Part shown: positions 1 through 4,871 of the stretch, in pieces
Position numbering within the stretch: position 1 is the stretch's first letter
Layout: each line of letters starts with the position of its first letter
Assembly (NCBI GenBank): GCA_043802925.1
Contig: JAZDKP010000011.1
Span: forward strand, 1-8,303
DNA from: JAZDKP01 sp043802925
GTDB lineage: Bacteria; Fibrobacterota; OXYB2-FULL-49-7; JAEUSG01
DNA length: 8,303 nt
Direction of reading: 5' to 3'
Program-made: the position numbers and the translations under genes
The notes under the pieces: model-generated
What the model saw: only the letters and a program-made list of their open reading frames with translations
Database searches by the model: none
What the model was told of the DNA's origin: nothing

Positions 1-21
1 AGGCCACGCCTCACCCCCCGG

Positions 22-45
22 CCCCCTCTCCTGAAGGAGAGGGGG
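22..45. repeat. GC-rich perfect hairpin, 11-bp stem
   Basis: CCCCCTCTCCT (22-32) pairs perfectly with AGGAGAGGGGG (35-45) around a two-base loop (GA). A partial outer pairing of the C-run at 14-20 with CGGGGGT at 54-60 is possible. No T-tract follows on either strand, so it is not a convincing intrinsic terminator. It looks like a dispersed palindromic (REP-like) element lying beyond the 3' end of the higA-like gene. That the element is dispersed cannot be shown from one window. Confidence 0.6.
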
Positions 46-67
46 AGACCTGACGGGGGTCAGCGGC

Positions 68-121
68 GCGGATGCGCGGCGGTTCAATATAAGGCAGGCC
101 GCGGGAACGCGGGCGGCCGTC
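68..121. repeat. 46-bp direct repeat, copy 1 (shortened)
   Basis: Bases 68-113 are identical to 854-899 (offset 786). Bases 111-121 (GGGCGGCCGTC) are identical to 930-940. Copy 1 therefore equals copy 2 minus 33 bp, joined at a shared GGG. It sits 4 bp past the stop of the antitoxin gene, so the two copies bracket the whole toxin-antitoxin pair. Nature of the repeat is unknown. It lacks obvious integron attC core sites. Confidence 0.8.
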
Positions 122-125
122 CAAA

Positions 126-470
126 TTATGCGGCAGCTTTAAAGATTTTACTGGGTTTGTCGGGTGTTTCGTCTTCCAAGGACAATACAAGGCGGTAGCC
201 CAAGGCGTGGGAGAGCTTGGAATACAGGCTTAAGCGAGGCATCACCGAAGATTCCGGACTTTCTATCCTTGAGATGACCGATTGTGGAACATGGGCCTTT
301 TTAGCAAGGGCACCCTGGGAAAGGTTCTTTTTAATACGGGCCTTTTTGATAAGCATTCCCATGATGAGTTTGGCGTTCCGCTCATCAATGGCCTCGCGTA
401 ATCCGGGGTGCTTTTTTTCAAGTTCCTTAAGATGATCGTTCAGTGAGGAACCGACATGTTTCATGTTCAT
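126..470 (-). CDS. HigA-like HTH antitoxin (Xre/Cro-CI family)
   Basis: A 114-aa protein with a Cro/CI-type helix-turn-helix at about residues 39-95 (LSQGALAKKAHVPQSVISRI, then a second half ending near GYRLVLSLE). The N-terminal 35 residues are charged and probably helical. In HigBA-type type II systems this protein binds and neutralises the upstream-encoded toxin and represses the operon. The ATG at 470 overlaps the toxin stop (ATGA), and a good AAGGAGG site lies 7 nt upstream, inside the toxin gene. The order toxin then antitoxin is typical of higBA and opposite to relBE. The short Ala-rich C-terminus ends just before the 46-bp repeat. Family assignment is firm; the name higA is by analogy. 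Confidence 0.85.
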   Translation of the reverse strand: MNMKHVGSSLNDHLKELEKKHPGLREAIDERNAKLIMGMLIKKARIKKNLSQGALAKKAHVPQSVISRIESPESSVMPRLSLYSKLSHALGYRLVLSLEDETPDKPSKIFKAAA

Positions 471-793
471 GATAAAACCTCCTTCATTCTTTTATAGGCA
501 ATATCCACATCACCGCTCTGGCGGCCCTGCTTTTGTTTTTTGCAAGCGTGCAGGAACAGCATTTTGGGGCCTGTAATAATGCAGTAAAAGACGCGTTGTT
601 GACGGCCTACCCCGGTTTTTATTTCCCATAGCTTTTCTTTAAGATGTCTTGTTGAGATCGGGCCGTTCAGCCCGAAATCTTCAATCAGTTTAAAATCTCC
701 GAGAATATTCTTTATATCCGCATTTGGCAAATTGTTGATATATTCGCGAACGGGCTCTCTGCCGGAAACAGTCCTGTAGTATGCAACAAGCAT
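467..793 (-). CDS. RelE/HigB-like toxin (Gp49-like family)
   Basis: A 108-aa basic protein of the phage-derived Gp49-like/HigB branch of the RelE superfamily. Visible family signatures are the N-terminal YYRTVSGREPVREYI segment, the central KLWEIK...RVFYC strand pair (about 54-71), the hydrophobic MLFLHACKKQKQ strand followed by lysines (78-88), and a C-terminal DIAYKRMKE helix. Known members are ribosome-dependent mRNA endonucleases that stop translation when the antitoxin is lost. The ATG at 793 has a GGAGG site 5 nt upstream. Length is normal and the frame is intact. The gene is first in a two-gene operon, with the antitoxin gene overlapping its stop by 4 nt. Substrate and activity are inferred from the family. 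Confidence 0.85.
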   Translation of the reverse strand: MLVAYYRTVSGREPVREYINNLPNADIKNILGDFKLIEDFGLNGPISTRHLKEKLWEIKTGVGRQQRVFYCIITGPKMLFLHACKKQKQGRQSGDVDIAYKRMKEVLS

Positions 794-809
794 TCAACCC
801 TCCGTAATA

Positions 810-852
810 AATATAGCATATATGCTAAAAGAAAACAATAGCATATATGCTA
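810..852 (-). promoter_or_regulatory. higBA promoter with two identical 14-bp palindromic operators
   Basis: The perfect palindrome TAGCATATATGCTA occurs at 814-827 and again at 839-852, 25 bp start to start. On the minus strand a promoter fits between and across them: TTGTTT (-35, 838-833), a 17-bp spacer, and TATATT (-10, 815-810). The proximal operator lies within the -35/-10 spacer and touches the -10; the distal one lies just upstream of the -35. This is the expected design for autorepression by the HTH antitoxin and the toxin-antitoxin complex. Binding is inferred; the palindromes are directly seen. Confidence 0.75.
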
Positions 853-853
853 A

Positions 854-940
854 GCGGATGCGCGGCGGTTCAATATAAGGCAGGCCGCGGGAACGCGGGA
901 TGCATACCAAGGTTTCCAGGGCGAGAGAGGGGCGGCCGTC
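854..940. repeat. 46-bp direct repeat, copy 2 (with 33-bp extra segment)
   Basis: Bases 854-899 are identical to 68-113; the element continues through a unique stretch to GGGCGGCCGTC at 930-940, which matches 111-121. It begins two bases after the distal higBA operator and ends about 30 bp before the stop of the nucleotidyltransferase gene. Both copies therefore lie just 3' of a minus-strand gene, and together they flank the toxin-antitoxin pair. Confidence 0.8.
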
Positions 941-971
941 GCCCCCTCCGGACTGTGTTATTCAGAAAAGA

Positions 972-1661
972 TTAGCCGGATACTGACATTTTTTGAAAGA
1001 CGGAGTGTATTTTTTCTGCCAGTTGGATGGATTCATAGCTCGGAAGATGGCCCTTTACAGTCTCAAGTATTCCCCTCTCATTCATTATCGTTTCAGCCCA
1101 GCTTCTGAATGCCTTTTTTAACCGGATAGGGACGGTTTCAAGGTCCTCATAGGAAATTCTGTACGCAAGGACATTAACGATATCCTCAAAATCATGGGAA
1201 TACAGGTTTCCACGGCCCCTATCAAACAGGGCTTCAAATTTGGTTGCAAGGAAGTAGGGGAGTTCAAGGATACGGATTCTGGTTTTCCCCGGCAGTTCTA
1301 TTTCAAGGGTGTGTTTGACCCCTTCCTGAAACCATTTGTTGGTAAATCCGATTACCTTTTCCCCTGATGGCATGAAATCAACTTTGATGTTTCTGAAAAC
1401 CTTTCGGCAGATCGGGGCCCCCGGACTGGTATCGTGAGAAAATCCCAGACTGCGGAGCTGTTTTTCAAGGGCTGCATATTCTTTGTGGGTATGAATTTCA
1501 ATAACACAATCGATGTCATCGGTCGGCCGGAAGGCTGGGGTAGCTTTTGCCTGCGCATAAAACTGACAGACCAGGCCACCGACAAAGATAACATCCTTAT
1601 TCAAGTCACCCAGGGCAATGGCAATGGTTCCCAGATCAGCGGTTTCAAGGTTGTTTGTCAT
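972..1661 (-). CDS. AbiEii-like nucleotidyltransferase (putative type IV toxin)
   Basis: A 229-aa protein (from ATG 1661) of the polymerase-beta-type nucleotidyltransferase superfamily. Visible motifs are VGG at 27-29 (in place of the classical GS), RPTDDID at 45-51 with the catalytic pair Asp49 and Asp51, and KVDF with a probable third acidic residue, Asp96. The later segment ATKFEALFDRGR...HDFEDIVNVL matches the K/R-D pattern typical of AbiEii-like proteins. AbiEii and MenT relatives act as toxins by transferring nucleotides, in some cases to tRNA. The start is uncertain: TTG at 1670 or 1667 and ATG at 1661 are all possible, with AAAGG at 1678-1674 spaced best for TTG 1667. The gene overlaps the upstream winged-helix gene by about 17 bp, indicating translational coupling. 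It is shorter than typical AbiEii (about 300 aa). Substrate is unknown. Confidence 0.75.
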   Translation of the reverse strand: MTNNLETADLGTIAIALGDLNKDVIFVGGLVCQFYAQAKATPAFRPTDDIDCVIEIHTHKEYAALEKQLRSLGFSHDTSPGAPICRKVFRNIKVDFMPSGEKVIGFTNKWFQEGVKHTLEIELPGKTRIRILELPYFLATKFEALFDRGRGNLYSHDFEDIVNVLAYRISYEDLETVPIRLKKAFRSWAETIMNERGILETVKGHLPSYESIQLAEKIHSVFQKMSVSG

Positions 1662-2163
1662 AATCAACAAAAGCCTTTTTAAGCAGGTCTATGGCAATGG
1701 TTTTCTCTCTGGCCTTGCCAATTCTTAAGACATCCACGCAAGCCAGGAGCTTATAGAGATTGGGGTCGTTCAGAGAGGCTACCGCAGCAGCCGGGTATAG
1801 AGGTTCAACGGAAAAGCCTCTGTTATCGGAATTGTTGTGTGGCCAGACATAGGTATCCTGAGGGCTTGCCTTGAATGAAGCTTTAAAAGCAGGGGCGGAG
1901 TGTGCGGTCAGCATGCCCCTCACTACAGCGCCCACTCTTACAGGGAAAACATATTTGACTCCATGGAGCAGGAATTCTTCCAGCGCAACACTGTTAATGC
2001 ACCTATACGCGTTATTAAAGAGTTCTGCAAAGGTAAGGGCCTTCACAGACCTGTGAAGGCTTGCAGCGCCGATTTTAAGACTCTGCGCAATCTCTTCATA
2101 GTTCCATGGTTTCCGGCCATAGGCCAGAAGTTTCAAGGCAACGAATAGCTCCTGTGACTTCAT
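1645..2163 (-). CDS. Winged-helix partner of nucleotidyltransferase (AbiEi-like regulator/antitoxin)
   Basis: A 172-aa protein. Residues 1-60 (MKSQELFVALKLLA then NYEEIAQSLKIGAASLHRSVKAL) read as a winged helix-turn-helix. The rest contains conserved-looking segments GVKYVFPVRVGAVVRGMLTAHSAP, YVWP and LLACVDVLRIGKAREK. I recognise this as a family of hypothetical or MarR-like regulators found next to nucleotidyltransferases; the precise family name is not certain. ATG 2163 was chosen because AAGGAG lies 4 nt upstream. An in-frame extension to 2307 would run through the operators and into the ardC gene and is rejected. By analogy with AbiEi, it probably represses its own promoter through the two palindromes upstream and may counter the nucleotidyltransferase. 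The antitoxin role is inference. Confidence 0.7.
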   Translation of the reverse strand: MKSQELFVALKLLAYGRKPWNYEEIAQSLKIGAASLHRSVKALTFAELFNNAYRCINSVALEEFLLHGVKYVFPVRVGAVVRGMLTAHSAPAFKASFKASPQDTYVWPHNNSDNRGFSVEPLYPAAAVASLNDPNLYKLLACVDVLRIGKAREKTIAIDLLKKAFVDYDKQP

Positions 2164-2183
2164 AAGACTCCTTTCGTTTCTGT

Positions 2184-2244
2184 ATAATATACATTCCATA
2201 TTCCAGAATGTGGAATAAATATTCCTTATTCCGGAATATGGAAT
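2184..2244 (-). promoter_or_regulatory. Twin 24-bp palindromic operators and putative promoter of the wHTH/NTase pair
   Basis: Two imperfect palindromes share a half-site of the form ATTCCATATTCC: 2193-2216 (10 of 12 positions symmetric) and 2221-2244 (11 of 12). They start 28 bp apart. On the minus strand TATATT (2191-2186) could be a -10, with TTCCAC (2215-2210) as a weak -35 at 18 bp, which would put the promoter under the proximal operator. AbiEi proteins are known to repress by binding two inverted repeats at their promoter, so the layout fits autoregulation. The palindromes are seen; the promoter is tentative. Confidence 0.65.
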
Positions 2245-2245
2245 G

Positions 2246-2264
2246 CCGGAGTTTTCGACTCCGG
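2246..2264 (-). terminator. Short hairpin after the ardC-like gene
   Basis: CCGGAGT (2246-2252) pairs with ACTCCGG (2258-2264) across a 5-nt loop, starting 2 nt past the ardC stop. No U-run follows in the minus-strand transcript, so it may protect the 3' end or terminate only weakly. Confidence 0.35.
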
Positions 2265-2266
2265 GT

Positions 2267-3121
2267 TTAAGCGGCTTCGGATTGCCGGATCTGGTTTGGG
2301 ATCTCATTCAAAATAAACGCGGCCGCGTTTTGCGCCCGTGCAGCTGCATAGACACTCATGGATTTGGCATTCTGAAGCGCCTTGATCCAACTTTGAATAT
2401 AGGCCGCGCTGTTGTCGATTTTATTCTCGATGCCTGCGTGAGCGCAAAGAAACGCGGCCCCAAGTTCCGCAACTAGTTCTTCTTTGGCGTAATCATCGGA
2501 ACTGAAGACCGTGGACAGGGTGCCGCGGTCCAGCCGGGTGGCGTGGCCGGTGCTGTGGGCGAGTTCGTGGAAAAGCGTGGCGTAATAGCCTGAAGCCTCG
2601 GCAAAACTTTCGCGGATGGGCATATTGACATAATCGTCCTTGGGGTGGTAGTAGGCCCGCTGTTCCTGGTGGCGTATATCCGGGCGGGAGGGCATGCCGG
2701 AAACAACCGTTTCCGCCTGCTGCAGGGGGTCCCAGGTATGCAGGTTGTTGGACATTGCCTGAATGCGGTCCGGCACCTTGACGTTGTCGCACTGCTCGAG
2801 GTTGAAAACAGTGTGGTAGCGAAGAAAAGGAATGTGTTTGACCTCGTCGTCCTTGTGAACATTCAGGATTTTCCAGAAGATGGCCATTGAACCTTTTACC
2901 CCCTTTTTGACATTGCCGCCGCAGGCCATGGCCTGTTTGTAGGAAAGCCAGATATTGGAGGAAAAGCCTTCCGCGTAGAGAGTGAAGAGGTTGATGCCAC
3001 CATAAAGGCGGCCGGTGATGTTCACGGGCGGCCTGTTTACCCAGGACTTTGACCATGGGATAACGCCGGTTTCCAGTTGCGCGATGATTTTGTCTGTGAC
3101 AATTTCGAAAACTTTGTTCAT
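2267..3121 (-). CDS. ardC: ArdC-type antirestriction protein (ssDNA-binding plus metalloprotease-like)
   Basis: A full-length 284-aa two-domain protein. Residues 1 to about 125 match the ArdC N-terminal ssDNA-binding domain: IPWSKSW at 21-27, GRLYGGIN at 37-44, WLSYKQA at 58-64 and GGNVKKGVKG at 68-77. The C-terminal domain is zincin-like, with the HELAH zinc motif at 185-189 and a further acidic patch EELVAE at 214-219 likely to supply the third ligand. ArdC of plasmid pSa protects incoming single-stranded DNA during conjugation and inhibits restriction. Proteolytic activity is inferred from fold. ATG 3121 has AAGGAG 5 nt upstream. The gene follows the DUF6573-like gene after a 78-bp gap holding a terminator-like hairpin. 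It implies a link to conjugative or mobilisable DNA. Confidence 0.9.
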   Translation of the reverse strand: MNKVFEIVTDKIIAQLETGVIPWSKSWVNRPPVNITGRLYGGINLFTLYAEGFSSNIWLSYKQAMACGGNVKKGVKGSMAIFWKILNVHKDDEVKHIPFLRYHTVFNLEQCDNVKVPDRIQAMSNNLHTWDPLQQAETVVSGMPSRPDIRHQEQRAYYHPKDDYVNMPIRESFAEASGYYATLFHELAHSTGHATRLDRGTLSTVFSSDDYAKEELVAELGAAFLCAHAGIENKIDNSAAYIQSWIKALQNAKSMSVYAAARAQNAAAFILNEIPNQIRQSEAA

Positions 3122-3153
3122 TTTGACTCCTTAAAAGGTTTGGTTTGTGTTTT

Positions 3154-3189
3154 AAGAAAGCCCAAGGCGGCCGGGCGGCCGCCCTGGGC
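3154..3189 (-). terminator. Intrinsic-terminator-like hairpin between DUF6573-like gene and ardC
   Basis: A 13-bp GC-rich stem (3160-3172 with 3177-3189, one mismatch, loop GGGC on the plus strand) lies 10 bp past the stop of the minus-strand DUF6573-like gene. In that direction the stem is followed by TTTCTT. It may terminate or attenuate transcription into ardC. No clear separate ardC promoter was found in the remaining gap. Confidence 0.55.
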
Positions 3190-3199
3190 GGGCATTGTT

Positions 3200-3592
3200 T
3201 TAATCCTCGTTTGGCAGCATGATTGTAATGACCGGATCCGCGGTGTCGCCGGGGCCGCAGATGGCTTTAAGCTGAACTTCTTTTTGAAAGCAGCCGGCGC
3301 CGTCTTTGCGGGCCATAGTGAAAATGGTGGAAAAGAGGAGGGTTGCGTCCTGCTGGTGGGTGGCGGCATAACGGAACATGATTAAAACGTCCCAGAGGCG
3401 GCCATCGGCGCTGTTGCCCCAGGGGGAGAGTGCGGCATCCGGAACAATGTAAGAGTCCCAGACGGTTGAAGTGACGGCGACCGGATAGCGGATACCGGCT
3501 TCGCGCGCGGTGGCGGAGGCATCGACGAGAACGCCATCCGCGATGGCCTGGGCGCGGGTGTAGGTGCTGATGACATCGAGGTCTTGAAACAT
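3200..3592 (-). CDS. DUF6573-like protein
   Basis: A 130-aa soluble protein with no signal peptide or membrane segment. It starts MFQDLDVISTYTRAQAIADG and continues LVDASATAREAGIRYPVAV and TVWDSYI, a pattern I associate with DUF6573 proteins often found near ardC on plasmids and integrative elements. The C-terminal half has alternating hydrophobic strands (LWDVLIMFRYA, LLFSTIFTM, VITIMLP). No catalytic motif is evident and no function is established. ATG 3592 has AAGGAG 7 nt upstream. The gene lies 52 bp after the SLOG gene and 78 bp before ardC on the same strand, suggesting co-transcription with the former. The family name is from memory of the motif. Confidence 0.75.
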   Translation of the reverse strand: MFQDLDVISTYTRAQAIADGVLVDASATAREAGIRYPVAVTSTVWDSYIVPDAALSPWGNSADGRLWDVLIMFRYAATHQQDATLLFSTIFTMARKDGAGCFQKEVQLKAICGPGDTADPVITIMLPNED

Positions 3593-3644
3593 GGGGAAAC
3601 TCCTTTAAAACTGCCCGGGCTCAGTGGTGCCAGGCGAAACCGGA

Positions 3645-4115
3645 TTAAAAAAACGAGCTTTGAGAAATGACCGGAGCAAAGAACGGAATTGATGGGCAAA
3701 AGGGGAGGGCGGCACCCTGCCAACCTGTGACACCAACAAGGCGGGGCAGCGCGGATGCGGGAACCCCCGGCAGGTGTACCAGAACCGGCACCCCGACCCG
3801 GACCGCGGACCAGACAGCCAGCCACGAGCCGGACCGGATAGGGCAGGGGTTGAGCGGAAAGGAAAGGACCAGGTTGGAGGCCTGCACAAGTTGGATGGTA
3901 CGCGCACGGAGAACCGCCGCGGAGCGGCTGGAGGCCCGGAAAACATGCAGGGGCACCCCGTGCGTTGTGCACCAAGTGCGGACGGCCGAGTCCAAACCTG
4001 ACGGGCAACAGCCCGTTAAAGGAATGGCCCCAGGCGGGAGAGTGGCAAGGATTTGCCCAGCTGCGGCAAGTGCCGGGCCTTTGAGGTGGCGGGAACCGAC
4101 GAAACCGATGTGCAA
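3645..4115 (-). CDS. SLOG/DprA-like nucleotide-binding protein
   Basis: A 156-aa protein that reads as a single SLOG (SMF/DprA-LOG) Rossmann-like domain. MHIGFVGSRHL forms the first strand and the GSR loop at 7-9. LTGCCPSGLDSAV (33-45) is the Gly-rich GxxxGxD signature. VPLHVFRAS and NLVLSFP are inner strands, and SGSWLAVWSAVRVGVPVLV (95-113) is the second Gly-rich loop and helix. SLOG proteins bind nucleotides or ssDNA, and some act in defence as second-messenger sensors. Because the first strand starts at once, TTG 4115 is the likely start, with GGGGG about 6 nt upstream; no in-frame ATG fits. The C-terminus (SQSSFF) is not conserved-looking. High GC produces long overlapping open frames on both strands here, but only this frame shows domain motifs. 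Confidence 0.75.
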   Translation of the reverse strand: MHIGFVGSRHLKGPALAAAGQILATLPPGAIPLTGCCPSGLDSAVRTWCTTHGVPLHVFRASSRSAAVLRARTIQLVQASNLVLSFPLNPCPIRSGSWLAVWSAVRVGVPVLVHLPGVPASALPRLVGVTGWQGAALPFCPSIPFFAPVISQSSFF

Positions 4116-4124
4116 GGGCGACCC

Positions 4125-4142
4125 CCGGGGCTAAAGCCCCGG
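4125..4142. repeat. 18-bp near-perfect GC palindrome upstream of the SLOG gene
   Basis: CCGGGGCT (4125-4132) pairs with AGCCCCGG (4135-4142) across AA. It lies about 10 bp upstream of the SLOG TTG start and would fold in the 5' leader of that transcript, close to the ribosome site. It could be a small dispersed palindrome or limit translation; neither can be decided here. Confidence 0.55.
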
Positions 4143-4221
4143 CCACGGCGGCGGCGGGGACTTTCCCCACCACCCTGCCGGGGGCTTATTACCGGGATTT
4201 ACCACCCCCCTGCCCAGCTTA

Positions 4222-4307
4222 GCGCAACAAAACCGGAGGCCAAAGAACCACAAAAAAATTGATAATCGCTATGGGAAGGCGAATTTTTTTGGGGTTTTTT
4301 GTTGCGC
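4222..4307. repeat. 86-bp nested inverted repeat at the divergent junction
   Basis: The outer arms are GCGCAACAAAA (4222-4232) and its complement TTTTGTTGCGC (4297-4307). The inner arms are CAAAAAAATT (4251-4260) and AATTTTTTTG (4282-4291), with about 21 bp between them. The structure lies between the left minus-strand block and the right plus-strand operon, where base composition changes. Options are a MITE-like remnant, a bidirectional terminator or a recombination boundary. The rest of 4142-4416 shows no gene. Confidence 0.6.
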
Positions 4308-4326
4308 GGACCTGCGAGTATATATT
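4299..4326 (+). promoter_or_regulatory. Putative promoter of the umuDC operon
   Basis: TTGTTG (4299-4304), a 16-bp spacer and TATATT (4321-4326) make a plausible sigma-70-type promoter about 90 bp upstream of umuD. The -35 lies inside the right arm of the inverted repeat. I see no clear CTGT-N8-ACAG LexA box, so SOS control cannot be read from the sequence. LexA sites vary between proteobacterial groups, so this does not exclude it. Confidence 0.4.
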
Positions 4327-4416
4327 TTTAATAAGCCCACGGCAGGATGGTGGGGAGGAATAGGGATCTCTTTTGAAATAGCATTCGGACCGTGAAAAGA
4401 GGATATTTTAGAAACC

Positions 4417-4869
4417 ATGAAGACATTGCGTCGCTTAAAGAGCATAGGCAACTTCCAGTTTTACACGAGTGACATTTCGTCACATGTGGAAGTGCCATTA
4501 TCAAAAGCCGCTGTTTCGGCCGGTTTTCCTTCCCCTGCGGAAGATTATCTGGAAATGAAGCTGGATTTGAACAAGCATATTGTGAAACATCCTGCGGCAA
4601 CATTTTATGTGCGCGTAACCGGAACCTCCATGATAAAGGTCGGCATCCATGATGGCGACCTTCTTGTGGTTGACCGCTCACTGGAACCTAAAGACGGGGC
4701 GATTGCCATCTGTCTGTTGAACGGGGCGTTTACCGTGAAGCGGCTGCAAAAGAAAGGGAAGAAGCTCTACCTGCAACCAGAAAACCCGGATTTCAAACCC
4801 ATCGAGGTCGTTGAAGGTGGGGATTTTGAGGTCTGGGGCATCGTTTCTTTCATCATCCATCAGGCCTGA
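4417..4869 (+). CDS. umuD: UmuD, Pol V accessory subunit with S24 self-cleaving domain
   Basis: A 150-aa S24-family protein. RecA-stimulated self-cleavage is expected between Ala35 and Gly36, within SAGFPSPAEDY; E. coli has Cys-Gly here. The catalytic dyad is Ser71 (GTSM) and Lys108 (FTVKRL). The spacings cleavage site-to-Ser (36) and Ser-to-Lys (37) are the same as in E. coli UmuD. UmuD' dimers join UmuC to form translesion polymerase V. The N-terminus is about 11 residues longer than in E. coli. ATG 4417 has only a distant AGAGGA, 13 nt upstream, so the start is somewhat uncertain, but an in-frame TGA at 4393 limits extension. First gene of a four-gene operon. Confidence 0.93.
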   Translation: MKTLRRLKSIGNFQFYTSDISSHVEVPLSKAAVSAGFPSPAEDYLEMKLDLNKHIVKHPAATFYVRVTGTSMIKVGIHDGDLLVVDRSLEPKDGAIAICLLNGAFTVKRLQKKGKKLYLQPENPDFKPIEVVEGGDFEVWGIVSFIIHQA

Positions 4870-4871
4870 AC

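Noticed and set aside
68..899. CRISPR array
   Set aside because: Only two repeat copies, 740 bp apart, with genes between them.
68..940. Integron cassette with attC sites around the TA pair
   Set aside because: The repeats lack the paired core sites (RYYYAAC/GTTRRRY) and the expected attC fold; no integrase gene is present.
1645..2307. Longer form of the winged-helix gene starting at 2307
   Set aside because: The extension crosses both palindromic operators and overlaps the end of ardC. ATG 2163 has its own AAGGAG site and the domain starts there.
2473..3056. Two minus-strand frames inside ardC (129 and 187 aa)
   Set aside because: Both are shifted readings of the ardC gene, which has an intact HELAH motif and ribosome site.
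3667..4134. 155-aa plus-strand frame opposite the SLOG gene
   Set aside because: Low-complexity Arg/Gly/Pro composition, no domain and antisense to a gene with clear SLOG motifs.
3382..4173. Long open frame of 263 aa on the minus strand
   Set aside because: It overlaps the SLOG and DUF6573-like genes in another frame, is rich in Pro, Ala, Arg and Gly and has no domain motif; it results from high GC.
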